A DNA stretch of 64,000 bases from Hydnum rufescens UP504 (Eukaryota; Basidiomycota; Agaricomycetes; Cantharellales; Hydnaceae): positions 79,108-143,107 of the forward strand of contig MU129025.1 in the NCBI GenBank assembly GCA_014904985.1. Reading direction: 5' to 3'. The stretch's first letter is position 1. Each line of letters starts with the position of its first letter. This document shows positions 35,640-46,548 of this stretch, one piece after another. The translations under genes and the position numbers were made by a program. The notes beneath the pieces are model-generated. The model did no database searches. It saw only the letters and a list, made by a program, of their open reading frames with translations, and had not been told where the DNA came from.

Positions 35640-37086
35640 TGGAGCTCACACATAAGGCTCAGAAACGTGCGCCACACACGACATCAGCACCTTCATCAGG
35701 AAAGCTCGGATGGGGAAAGCCCAACTCCCCACCCGGTGTCGCTGCCACCCCAGGAGATTGTGTTCCCCCTGCAGCAAGAGACAGCGTCCCCGTCGGGTAA
35801 GATTCCCGCTTACGATCTTCTTCCTCATCCTCTAGCGGATCCGAGAAACCGAATCGGCGCCCTGTGAGGAACCACAGGACATTGATGGCCTCTGAGGCCG
35901 CGAACAGGATGTCTACAGCGATGATAAACCCATGCGGAAGGCCACGGCCTTTGGCTCCATTGAAGAAATCGAACTAGGGATACTGGGAATATCTCTATGA
36001 TGTAGGCTAAATCAAGCGAGGTTCAAGGGCAGTTCGATACTCGCGCTTAAAATGACCTGGGAAGTACCTATTGGATACCCGAGCTCGACGAATGGACAGA
36101 AATCAAGGAGAGTCACGATCTTTGCCGGAGAATGCGTCGGCATTGCGGCACTCACCATCCCATAGATATTGTATCACGAAGAAGACGGCGGTCGCGTTTT
36201 GCACAGGGCCTCCCTAAGCCAGTTAACTACAAGGATACCATAGAGCACAAAGGAAACGGTGGCCGCCAGCCAAAAGTAGGCATATTCGCTACCTGATCTT
36301 GAGTCTTGACAACTCCGGGCTCCTGTTAGTGCAAGACACCTACCCAGTGCTCTCATAGTAATGTGGGATAGTAGTTGCCAGAATAGTGATGATAAGGAAG
36401 AGAAAGAGCAGGCAATCATAGCCGCCGTGAGCCGACGGGCTTGCAACTGAGTGGCTTACTAGAGAACATGGTTTGCAGATATGCCATGACGACGATCGCA
36501 ATCGTGAACCAAGCTATGATGGATAAGCACTGATTAGGAGCACGTTAATGGAAAGCCTGTATCCAGGACGCACAGACTCCGTCATTTCCAAACTGTTGGA
36601 CCACGGCTGTAATGGGGAGATATTTTCGGCACAGTTCCCTGGGGTCATCGCATAACTGGACAGGTTCACCTTGTGTGGTACAATACGAACCCTCCGTGAC
36701 TTTCCCATCGAATACCCACCGTGCAGCGAGGAGTCCCACCATGGCTTGCATACTGCTAGTCGAATCAGCGATTCCTCCACCCTGTTTAGAGACCGAAACT
36801 TGCCTATCCATGAATATAGCGACGAGAAAGAACATGACGCTGTGAGCAGTGTGAGAGATTCATAGCCGTCGAAAGTGCGCCAGGAAAAAATACGAGGGTA
36901 ATCGCAAGGAGTACTGTTGGGCCTACAAAGACACAACCACCACTTCAACTAGAAGCTGAAGTAGCGGTTTTCATGAGCTACGGCGGCGGCAAACAATGGA
37001 ATGACACGACCCACCAGGAATCCCAAGCGAAGCCCCAAGTTGTTCTGAAGAGATGCACTCCAGTTGTCAGGATTGGTGTTCGCCAT
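35640..37086 (-). pseudogene. Family Y polytopic membrane protein, copy Y1
   Basis: Starts M-A-N-T-N-P-D-N-W-S-A-S-L-Q-N-N at 37086. Hydrophobic segments follow in order: a first helix in exon 1, then F-L-V-A-I-F-M-D-R-Q-V (36835), a Trp-flanked A-R-W-V-F-D-G-K-V-T-E-G stretch, and E-Y-A-Y-F-W-L-A-A-T-V-S-F-V-L-Y-G (36290). A last helix and an acidic tail (P-E-D-E-D-E type) lie antisense to the end of family X, so the two genes face each other tail to tail. About seven helices in total suggest a fungal 7-TM receptor-like protein, but no family signature is certain. The frames are broken in several places. Confidence 0.45.
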
Positions 37087-37740
37087 GGCAAGAGAACTGC
37101 GTGAGTCAGGCAAGTGAAGGGCGTCGAAAGGCTTTGAATATAGCAAGGCTTATGGGTACATATCGGGCTCGAGCCCTCACTGTACCATTTCAACAGTAAG
37201 CTCATCGATAAGGAAATCCATTTTTTAGACCCCCATCTGAAGGCTCGGAGCGCGTTTCCAGGGGTCAGAAAAAAGTCGCTGTGACACTCAAGGCCCAATA
37301 AGCTAAATACGTGTAGACTGGAATTCCAACTTGATAAGAGGGTTATTTGGGGATTGGACTTACTGTAAACAATCTGCATTGGAATTCCCGTTCGATACTT
37401 CAAGGCTTGAGCAACGCTATCGTCTTGCGGAAGTGGGTGGAAGTGGCCAAAGCGGTCCGAGATTACGTGATCAATTACATTGCAAACGCCGGGAGCATGG
37501 ACTAGAGAAAAGGGGTAGCTGCAGCCCCTTGCTCTGGAAACTTTTAAGGAACTTCGGAGTGCATGAGAAACTGAGAGGCAAGGCTATGCCACCCAGCCTC
37601 TGGAGCAGTGTTTTGATGCACAAAAAGGAAGGTGGGTGGGTGAAAATCGAAGAGTTACTTGGCCGTACTGGAGAGCATGTATAGCAAGCTTGCGGGAGAG
37701 AGCGAGTTTACGAATGTTTATTTCGAAGCATGGATGTATT
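37087..37740 (+). repeat. Conserved spacer block with EGGWVKIEELLG frame, copy 1
   Basis: Matches 54760-55700 and 60630-61640. The open frame 37331-37684 includes K-K-E-G-G-W-V-K-I-E-E-L-L-G-R-T-G-E-H-V. Against the copy at about 61165, the three differences in this stretch (AAA/AAG, ATC/ATT, TTA/TTG) are all silent in this frame. On the opposite strand the same changes would give two replacements and a stop. A short coding exon on the plus strand is therefore likely. Product unknown. Confidence 0.5.
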
Positions 37741-38685
37741 ACATAATCACTCAGTCTGGCTGCTAGTGCTCAATGCACAAATGGGTAACCGGAAAGACAA
37801 CCTGCCTAGGCAGACCTCAAATTTTGCAGTGAAAACCCGGTTAGATACTGAGCCAGGTAGCATCAAAACTCCATAGGGAAGGCTTGCCATGGCCAGTGAA
37901 AGTACAAAAGGAGGGGTAAGCGGAGGAGGGTAGTGCCCAAAAAGAGGAGCACACTAAGCATAGCGACGAGAGGTGAAACAAAAGACTACATGTGAAAAAG
38001 CAGGAAGATAACCATCTGCGAAAAGAATCCGGCCAGAGCGCAGCCGAATACCTCAGCAGAGGTAAAACAAAGTAGGCCAATGCATGGCATACCTGAAAAA
38101 AACTAGCAGGATCCCATCCATGAACTGGCGGTAGAGAAAGGCCCGAGGAGTCATGGGACTGCCAGAACAGAAGCGATAAGCAAGAGCGCTTGCAAGCGAA
38201 GAGACGCGCACGCCGGGACGCTCCGATTAGACTAGTGTAAACTCGTACCTCGTTCAAACACCGATTAAACTTGGTGGCAGATCAGGAGAGACTTCTATGC
38301 GTACAGAATGCTCCCAGGTCATATCTGGTGTAGTGTACTAGGTAATGGAGATAAAGGTGTACTGTAATGATTGTTTTTAGGGGTCAACCCATCCAGTTAA
38401 AGTTTCGGTGTATCAAATCAAGTGCCCACACGATATTTCGTGCAGATATTGCACTATGATCCCATAGTCACACACGCGAGAAGCTAGAAAATTCTTTTAG
38501 AATTCTCGAGCATCATCTCCAAATCCGCTCAAAGCTTGAAATATACCTTTAAAATATGAACTGTTTCCTTATGTTCCCGGCACCTAAAGAAACTGTGTAC
38601 CCTCACCCTCTGCCGGCGTTGAGTTGCCGTTTTGCATCCGGGTGCCTGAGTATTCGCGTCAAGTCCGAGAATAATCAGCGATCTG
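37741..38685. other. No gene recognised
   Basis: Minus-strand frame 37841-38257 is open for 138 codons with Ser/Leu/Phe-rich composition but no motif, and no paralogue elsewhere in the window. The rest looks intergenic. Confidence 0.35.
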
Positions 38686-38689
38686 CTTC

Positions 38690-40290
38690 TTCGGAATAGT
38701 ATATCTGGTCCCAATACCCTCTCTTTTCCTTCCTCGTACATTGCTATCAGTGGCCCTAGGATGTCCTCCGATCGTGTTTTTGTCCTGTTTGTGATTTGAT
38801 GTCTCGCGCCATCAATGCTTTCTGGCGGGTTACGTGGATGTATCTGTTCCGACGTGCCTACTCCCCTCACCCAGTTGTGCACGCACCCGCAACATCTTGA
38901 TCTTGCTTTATCACTGGTCTCTCCTGGAAACGCCAAAAATGGGGAGGTTGAGAAATCCAGTCTGGAAGCTCTTATGAAGTCTGCTCTTCGTGTTGTGCAC
39001 CGGTCAATCCAGATTCGCGCCCAAGCGCTGAGTCTGTATGATAAATACAGTGTGTGACCCGTGCTCTCCAACCAGATTATGCATGTGGGATTTTTTGTTG
39101 GCCTCTTTTTACATATACTTAGATCTCGTGAAGGGTGGGCGGACCCACTGGAGGGGTGGGCTTATCAAGGCTCGCTTTCAAGTTGCCCCTGGTCACTAGG
39201 AAACGAAGAGCGAGATGGATGAGAAGGATGTGGACGGAAGCGTTATCTCGCTTGATATTATGAATATGACCGTCCTATCGTCGCTCAGGAGGATCGAGTC
39301 CAGCTACGCAGAATGACACTGATGGCTCGACTCTTCGTAAGCGCAACACGATCCAACCTACGTTTCATCCATTGTTCTTTCCCCAGTGGTTTAAAGCCAC
39401 CGTGTGATCCTTAGTGGTGTCTACCAAAACTGTCGTCTATGACTGGACCTCGTGTCCTCTGTGAACGGCATGCCTGCTATTGCACATGCTGCTCAGACCT
39501 TCACTCGCACACGGGGAGCCACCTACGAGCACTTGGACGTGAAGTACAGGATGTTCGCTAGTGGGGAGTTGGTAAGAATTCTCCCAGGTAAACTTTTAAA
39601 AAAAAATATGACCAAAGTCGTGTTCATCTCGTTTTTTTTTTTTTTCCGTCCTCCCTCCCAGAACAAGTTCTCGCTCCGCAGATGATGATATTGTACGACC
39701 TTTGCGCGCCTCGGTTCCTTGGACAGCCCCCATTGGGACTCAATGGCTTCCTCCGGTGGCATCAGCAAAATCAACTGTGCTATATGCGCTATATAAGTAC
39801 ACCTGATTTTTGAGACCGAAAGTCAGATCCACAACAAGTAAGTTACGATAACTGTTACTGTCCATGCATCTCCAAAATCATTTTTATTTTATTTTCAATC
39901 TTCTTCCATGATCGAAAATCCAAGCATCACTAGTTCTCCTCGCATCCCCAGTCCCAATCGGATACAGCCTTGTCCCCAGGTGCGATCTCGCCCAAAGTTC
40001 GCGGAGTCCATTGATCTCACCAAATTCCAGCCACCCTCAAGGCCCCAGCCCTCCTTCCTGAGATGACGCCCACACATAAGATTCAGAAACGGGCGCCGGA
40101 TGCGACACCAGCGCCTCGTGAAGGAAGCTCTGCAGGGGAGAGTGTGACTCCCACCGGGAGCCATCACCGCAGGAGATTGCAATCCTCCTGCAACAGGAGG
40201 CAGTGTCCCCATCGGGTGAGACTCCCGATTACGATCTTCTTCCTCCTCGTCCTCCGGCAGATCTGAGAAACCGAATCGGCGCATGAAGGC
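38690..40290 (+). repeat. Family X gene block, copy X2 (internally deleted)
   Basis: The same segments as X1: S-L-V-S-P-G-N-A-K-N-G (about 38920) with an open helix-like stretch E-A-L-M-K-S-A-L-R-V-V-H-R-S-I-Q-I-R, the M-P-A-I-A-H-A-A-Q-T-F segment (about 39468), and E-Q-V-L-A-P-Q-M-M-I-L-Y-D-L (about 39662). At about 39770 it jumps to the downstream tail, losing the F-S-S-R-V-Y-W segment. No family Y partner follows; copy X3 begins directly. Confidence 0.5.
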
Positions 40291-41172
40291 ACGTGGAAAG
40301 TGAACAGCAGAACGAGCCTATCAAGGCTGGCTTTCAAGTTGGACCTATTCATAACGAAAGGAAGGAGGAGATTGATGAGAAGGATGTGGACGGGCACGTT
40401 ATCTCGTTTGACAGCGTGCATGCGAAAGTCGTGTCGTCTGTCGGAGTATCGAGTCGAGCGAGATGTGCAGGATGGCAGTGATGACTCGACTCTTCGTAAG
40501 TGCAACACGATCCAAGCTGCGTTTCATCCTTCTTTTTCTCTCCCCGGTGGTTTAAAGCGACCGTGGTCCTTACCTGAGCGGTGTCTGCCAAAACTGTTTG
40601 TCTACGACTGAACCTGGTGCCCTCCGCAGATGGCCTGCCTGCTGTTGGCACGCTCCTCAGACTCTCGCTCGCGCGCGGGGAGCCACCGGCGAGAACTCGG
40701 ACGCCAAGGCACACGACTATCCCAGAGTTGGATGGAATTCTCCTTGATCAATTTCTAAAAACTCAACGTCGATGAAACATCATCGTAATCCATCATCTCC
40801 TTGTTCCCTCTCTCTCTCCACAGACGATGGTGCCGTACGACCTCTCCGTGCCTTAGTTCCTCCGACAGCCCCCCTTGGAGCTCGACAGGTCCCCACTGTG
40901 GCAACTGTGCCTCACCGAGCTCTAGTTGCGTGTTCCTCTGAACTCCCCCCTACTCCAGCTTTCTCCCATTGTTGAATATTAACTGTTTCGGTCATTTGTC
41001 GCTCCTACCTACGCTTCGAAATGGCCATTTGCACACCTCTTTTCTTCCCGCGTTTACTGGCCCACCGGGGGGGGCACATTTTGTTCTGTGCTCGATAAGT
41101 TCGCCCTGGTGGAGATGCATGAGGGAAGGTAGTCTAGTCTTTGTCGCTCAGGTTCGAGCGATTTGATTGCGT
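40291..41172 (+). repeat. Family X gene block, copy X3
   Basis: Begins at D-G-H-V-I-S-F-D-S-V (about 40393) and D-S-T-L-R (about 40488), then the I-P-E-L-D-G-I-L-L-D segment (about 40718), the V-x-Y-D-L exon (about 40828) and the F-x-S-R-V-Y-W segment (about 41040). It has frame breaks and an in-frame stop in the fourth segment. It ends where the large inverted duplication starts. Confidence 0.5.
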
Positions 41173-41330
41173 ACAAGCTCCCATGTCCTCAAATACTGAT
41201 TTCTTTGGGTACGACGATTCCAAAGTGAGGTCAAACAAGATGATCATACGCAACGGAGATACTTGTACAATGATTGCAGACGGATATTTGAGAAGCGGTC
41301 GTATTTCACTACCGGATATGCAATGTGCCC

Positions 41331-41976
41331 TTAACCTGGAACCTGTATCAAACTCCAACTCTGCCAGACCTCCTTTTTGTACTCTCCATAGATGATCTGC
41401 ACAGGTGGGTCTTCAGCAAAGCAAACACCAATAAATCTGTGATGCCCACCTGGGTGTCGACGGAAGGATCGTTAGTAGCCCCCCAGACCCCTTTCTGAGC
41501 TTTATCGTTCAGTTGAATACTTAAATGTTGAAGAAATGAGACGCTTAGTTCATTTCAAGGCCGAGAAATGCAATGCACGACATACTACACTGTTCCCTTT
41601 GGTTCGGCGGGAACTTCTTTGTGGGCGACCCAGATGTCAAGGACTGGGGGCTTAGTGTCGCCCCCGACAACAAGTTTGAAAGCCTTATCCGGAGCCGCTG
41701 CCTTGTCCGTAATGCCGATGGGAGAAAAGGTGGTACCCTTGGCATTCACCCGGATCTGCGACCCACTACAATAATGATATGTATGGAAGATATATCAGCG
41801 CTGTAACAGGGTTGCAGACTACTGCTTACTTTCTGGTTTCCAGGAACCTTGAGCGGATCGTAGATTGCCAAAGTCAAAGGCGAGGGAACATCCTTAGGAG
41901 GATTGTACTGGACTGCAAGCGGCTGACCGCTGGAGGAGAGAACTCTGCTGACGATAACGTAGGTCGCTGCTGGCAT
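41331..41976 (-). pseudogene. Beta-trefoil-like small protein, left copy (frameshifted)
   Basis: Mirror copy of the gene at 43549-44183 with the same four exons (41830-41976, 41589-41765, then the V-W-G-A-T exon and the last exon to the stop at 41331). Exon 2 has one extra base near 41740 relative to the right copy (at G-E-C/G-D-P), which shifts the frame to an early stop. The exon 2 donor has also changed (GTAGTATG instead of GTATGT). The other exons stay open. Either a true pseudogene or a sequence error; unlike other breaks in the window, this one is a gain, not a loss. Confidence 0.7.
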
Positions 41977-42036
41977 TGTTTGTGTAAGAGTGAGTCTGAG
42001 AGAGGTGAATGCAAATCAGATGGATTCGAGGGGGGT

Positions 42037-42043
42037 TTTATAG
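42037..42043 (-). promoter_or_regulatory. TATA box of the left beta-trefoil-like copy
   Basis: TATAAAA read on the minus strand, 61 bp upstream of the ATG at 41976, mirrored at the same distance in the right arm. Confidence 0.7.
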
Positions 42044-43482
42044 CAACATGGTAGGTACCGATCCGGCAATCCAAGCCCCTCCGGACACCCAATTTGGGCC
42101 TTGGCACCTCGGCGGCGGAGCCACTACTCCACCATGAATATTCAAGTAGCTATAGACAGCTCCGTGACAGATGTTCTGTTTTAACTTATCCTGAGAGTCT
42201 GAGGACTCAACCTCATTGATGGGAAGACACATGGGCTCTCAGGCGTCAACTCGGAAAATGTAGAATGGACGGTGCACGAAGTAGGTATGGCCTCATGACC
42301 CCAAGTACCCCAGAAGTCCAAGTTCAGGGCCTTGTGACATCAGCCAATTGGTTGTGCTTCGGAGCCTCAGAAGCCTTTGAAGTTTGGCTCCTGGCCCCTT
42401 GGCTACCCCCCGGCGGCCCCCCAAGTGCAGCCGATCTTTCCGATGCCACTAGACACTGAGGCGCACCCAGGTCTCGGAGTGCAGCCACTAGGGCCAAGTT
42501 AAATGGCACCGCAACCTATGACCTCCTGCAGAGGGGGTTCATGCTAGGAAAATCTTTCATGAACCTTTCAGGAACTCTAATGAAAATTAGTGGAGCTTGA
42601 TTGAATTGTTTAATCTCAGGGTTTATGAGGATTGAATTCTTGACACTGTTCTCGGGATCTAGACTCATGATCATTTTTGCATTGTCATGGGGGGAGGACT
42701 GATTTGCCCCTGTCAGGAATGTCCGCCACAAAATCCATTGTGCCGGAGGTTCCCCCCCGCGGCATAATTGATTTTGTGGCGGGTATGACATTCCTGACAG
42801 GGGCAAATCAGCCCTCACGGGGGATTTTCCCCGTATGACAATGCAAAATGATCATGAGTCAAGATCCCGAGAACAGTGTCAAGAATTCAATCCTCGTAAA
42901 CCCTGAGATTAAACAATTCAATCACGCTCCACTAATTTTCATTAGAGTTTCTGAAAGGTTCATGAAAGATTTTCCTAGCATGAACCCCCTCTGCAGGAGG
43001 TCGTAGGTTGCAGTGCCATTTAAATTGGCCCTAGTGGCTGCACTCCAAGACCTGGGTGCGCCTCAGGGTCTAGTGGCATCGGAAAGATCGGCTGCACTTG
43101 GGGGGCTCGCCGGGGGTATCCAAGGGGCCAGGAGCCAAACTTCAAAGGCTTCTGGAGCTCCGAAGCACAACCAATTTGGCTGATGTCACAAGGCCCTGAA
43201 CTTGGACTTCTGGGGTGCTTGGGGTCATGAGGCCATACCCACTTCGTGCACCCGTCCATTCTACATTTTCCCAGTTGACAGCCTGAGAGTCCATGTGTCT
43301 TCCCATCAATGAGGTTGAGTCCTCAGGCTCTCAGGATAATTTAAAACAGAACATCTGTCACGGAGCTGTCTATAGCTACTTGAATATTCATGGTGGAGTA
43401 GTGGCTCCGCCGCCAAGGTGCCAAGGCCCAAATTGCATGTCCGGAGGGGCTTGGATTGCCGGATCGGCACCCACCATGTTGC

Positions 43483-43489
43483 TATAAAA
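43483..43489 (+). promoter_or_regulatory. TATA box of the right beta-trefoil-like gene
   Basis: TATAAAA lies 60 bp upstream of the ATG at 43549. Its conservation in both arms and the short, constant distance to the start make it a convincing core promoter. Confidence 0.75.
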
Positions 43490-43548
43490 CCCCCCTCGAA
43501 TCCATCTGATTTGCATTCACCTCTCTCAGACTCACTCTTACACAAACA

Positions 43549-44183
43549 ATGTCGACTTACGTTATCATCAGCAGAGTTCTCTCCACCACCGGTCAGGCGC
43601 TTGCAGTTCAGTACAATCCTCCTACCAAGGATGTTCCCTCACCTTTGACTTTGGCAGTCTACGATTCGGCCAAGGTTGCTGAAAACCAGAAAGTAAGCAG
43701 TAGTCTACAACCCTGTTACAGCGCTGACATATCTTCCATATCTATCATCATTGTAGTGGCTCGTATATCCCGGAGATCCCAATGGTTCCACTGTTCGTCC
43801 CATCGGCGCTGTGAACAAGGTAGCGGTTCCGGATAAGAGTTTCAAACTTGTTGTTGGGGACGACTCTAAGGCCGGGGTCCATGAAATCTGGTTCACCCAC
43901 AAAGATGTCTCCAGCCAGCCAAAGGGAACAGTGTATGTCGTGCATTGCATTTCTCAGCCCTTTAAAATGAACTAAGCGTCCCATTTCTTTAACATTTAAG
44001 TATTCAACTGAACGACACAGCTAAGAAAGGGGTCTGGGGTGCTACTAAAGATCCTTCCGTCAACACCCAGGTGGGCATCACAGATTTATTGGTGTTTGCT
44101 TTGCTAAGGACCCACCTGTGCAGATCATCTATGGAGACGATGCAAAGGAGGTCTGGCAGAGCTGGATTTTCATAAAGGTTTAG
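43549..44183 (+). CDS. Small beta-trefoil (ricin-B/inhibitor)-like protein, intact copy
   Basis: Four exons (43549-43692, 43757-43932, 44001-44070, 44124-44183) with GT-AG borders give a clean 149-residue frame. The protein starts M-S-T-Y-V-I-I-S-R-V-L-S, has no signal peptide, contains W-L-V-Y-P-G, E-I-W-F-T-H-K and G-V-W-G-A-T, and ends V-W-Q-S-W-I-F-I-K-V. The S-x-V-L start, about 150-residue size and W-x-F-x-K-V end resemble cytosolic fungal beta-trefoil proteins (ricin-B-type lectins and protease inhibitors), which often serve in defence of fruiting bodies. That assignment is inference from pattern; ligand unknown. It shares a divergent upstream region of about 1.4 kb with its mirror copy. 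Confidence 0.8.
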
Positions 44184-44335
44184 GGGGGTTAAGGGCACAC
44201 TACATATCCAGTAGCTGCTTCTTGAATCTCTGTCTGCAATCATTGTACAAGTCTCCGTTGCGTATGATCATCTTGTTTGACCTCACTTTGGAACGTCATC
44301 CCCAAAGAAATCAGTATTTGATGACTTGGGAACCT

Positions 44336-45233
44336 GCTCACCGATAATTGGATGGGTGAAAATGCATATATGGCAACCCCGAAAAACATAAGAGAGAACA
44401 AGTTTCACTTGCACCAAGGAATATCGCTCCAATCAGCAGATACGACCTTCTTTCTCCTTCTCAAGAGTGGAAACTTTATTATGGACTGCGGAAGGCGTCT
44501 GGGATGCACCGGGTGACATGGCCATGACTGGATCTTACCTCGTCCGAGTCTGCAGACCTATTCCAGGATAAATTCATTCCAAAAGGTGTGGCAGTTGAAG
44601 GCATTTACCTGAATATCATCATCTAATCAGATAGGGAAGTGCATGGTGGAAGCTATATGCACTTCTTCTCTTTAGCAAATGGACGATTACATGATGGGCT
44701 GTGGCAATACCTGCGATGGGCCACAAACTCGCCCCTGCCGGATGCAACCGAAACTTAGCTCGCGGCTCCCCCGGACTAGTGCAGCGTTCGGAAAGACTCA
44801 ACTGATCAGGAACTTATAATTTATCTACTGTTCACTATGATGCAGCGGCTAGTGAGACTGATGATGGCCACGACTGTTTCTGCATTACCCCGGTTAGAAG
44901 CCCGCTCAAGCGTTGCTAAATGTTCGAATTAAGCGCCCGTCATGTGCTCAGGCCTGGAGTGCGCAAGATGTTGGCAGTAATGGAGGCCTTGTCTAGACGA
45001 CATTCAAGCCCAAGCCCTTTCCCTTAGATCGCGAGAAGCCAGAAGCTTCGTTTCAAGTTGTCGGGATTCCCGAATCTTCTCTAAATGCGATTAAAGCTGG
45101 TCAAATAAATCGTATCTATTTATTTTATGTTTCCGCCTAAATGTCATATCCACAAACAGACAAGGAAAAGCACTGGACCGACGACAAGGCAGTCGCAAAA
45201 TTTTGCACAGCCACTAAATCCGGGTATTTCTTA
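44336..45233. other. No gene recognised
   Basis: Sequence outside the right arm of the palindrome, becoming AT-rich after about 45060. No open frame with a motif and no repeat structure was found before the 151-bp repeat. Confidence 0.45.
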
Positions 45234-45686
45234 GAACACGTCCCTAGGCTGTAAAACACATTTAGGCTCTTGGTCCCGATATAAAAACACGCTTTAATAT
45301 ATTAAATGCATGATATGTAAAGGACAGAATCATAAAATACTCAGTATAGCATTCTGTGGATGCTATTTTCGATTTCTAGCCTCAGAACACATCTCCAGAC
45401 TGAAATATTGGCCTAGACTCGGTGTTATAATGGAGAAGGTCAGTTATATGTATTAAATCTGTGATATGGAAAGAACACAGTTCCCACATTCCTACTCGGA
45501 GGGTTTGTAGAGACCTTTTTTGTACATTTCACTGGGAACACGTCTACAGACAGCAAATGTTGACACATACCTTTACTCAAATATAAAGAATGCTTTGCAA
45601 GCTCTTATCAATGATATGTTAACAACATATTTCCCGAATTTCCATGTTAATGAGTGTAGTGTGCTATCTCATGATTAAGGTAAAAT
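45234..45686. repeat. Degenerate tandem repeat, three units of 151 bp
   Basis: Units start at 45234, 45385 and 45536, each opening with GAACAC(G/A)TC. A second anchor, TGATATG, falls at unit position 77-78 in all three. The units are strongly diverged and AT-rich. Possibly satellite-like; function unknown. Confidence 0.6.
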
Positions 45687-45847
45687 TTGAAAGTTCTGTT
45701 CTTAAGATATCATAGATAATATAATTCTGACCGTTTTATATTATTACAACAAAGGCCCTAGCCATGTGACAAGTGGTGGATGTGTTCTCAGCATTTGCCA
45801 GGCTGCCAGCGAGGTCCGCGGCCGGATGCAAATGGCTTCCATAGGCG

Positions 45848-46480
45848 TTGCCGACCCCACGTCCACTCCATTGTCCCAGACATCCTAAAAGGGTTCATCT
45901 TGGTGTGTTCCCCTTCCAAACCATCTATCTGATGGCCCTCGTCACGAACCGTTTCTTTCCATCATTACTTTCCGACCATGTTGTCCGCGTTGCATTCGTG
46001 CTCGATGGGTCACCGACTGAGGAAGACGCGGATCCTGAACCGAGTGATGGTGCCATAGCCGTGGCACCCAATGTGACCTCGACGCTCGCGTTTGTCTCTC
46101 ACCAACCCTGGGAAAGCAGTGATGACGCTGCTTGCTCCTATTCCTCTGGCTCTTCCTCTTCGGAGTACCACGATGAAATCCAACGAAATGGCTCCCAAGC
46201 CTCTGTCTGAACCCCGAGTGATGGATGTAATCCCCATCTGCGTCGTCTCTCAAAAATCACGAGATTATCCTCCTGCTGACGAGATCACGCCTTTTTCTTT
46301 CCCTGCTTCGGCTTCGGGACATTTTGGATCACCCGAGGTGTTCTTCAAGTCCAGGTTTCCCAACTTGGGGCGCTGTGACAACAATTCTTGCATGTTCCGA
46401 GACGTCCTCTTTTTTCTTTGTTCTTATTGTAGGCTCGGGACTATGATGCTTATTTTAGGATCTCTTCGAGTTTCCTAGCA
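45848..46480 (+). pseudogene. Relic related to the gene at 48856-49961 (inverted copy)
   Basis: The stretch 46205-46440 parallels the minus-strand sequence at about 48960-49200: A-D-E-(I/M)-T-P, H-F-G-S-P, F-x-K-S-R-F and a following hydrophobic segment. The frame is open 45848-46210 (S-S-D-D-A-A-C-S-Y-S-S-G-S-S-S-S-E) but breaks after the stop at 46208. Family unknown. Confidence 0.4.
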
Positions 46481-46548
46481 AGAATTTCTTGCCCATGGTC
46501 GTTTATGATCTATTGCATCAGGTCATGACTAGACGGGCGGATCGATGA

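Larger units (their letters stand above)
41175..44335. repeat. 3.16-kb inverted duplication (palindrome) with about 1.57-kb arms
   Basis: The left arm (41175 to about 42752) is repeated in reverse in the right arm (about 42756 to 44335). The match runs from the outer ends (tcaaatactgatttctttgg at about 41188 and its complement at about 44310), through both copies of a small gene, to the centre, where cccctgtcaggaatgtc on the left meets its complement on the right. The arms differ by scattered substitutions and small indels, so this is an old duplication rather than one read folded back. Each arm holds one gene pointing outward and about 0.7 kb of upstream sequence. Confidence 0.9.

Noticed and set aside
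42265..43259. Short frames in the spacer of the palindrome as extra genes
   Set aside because: They occur in mirrored positions with different lengths and stops, as expected for non-coding upstream DNA.
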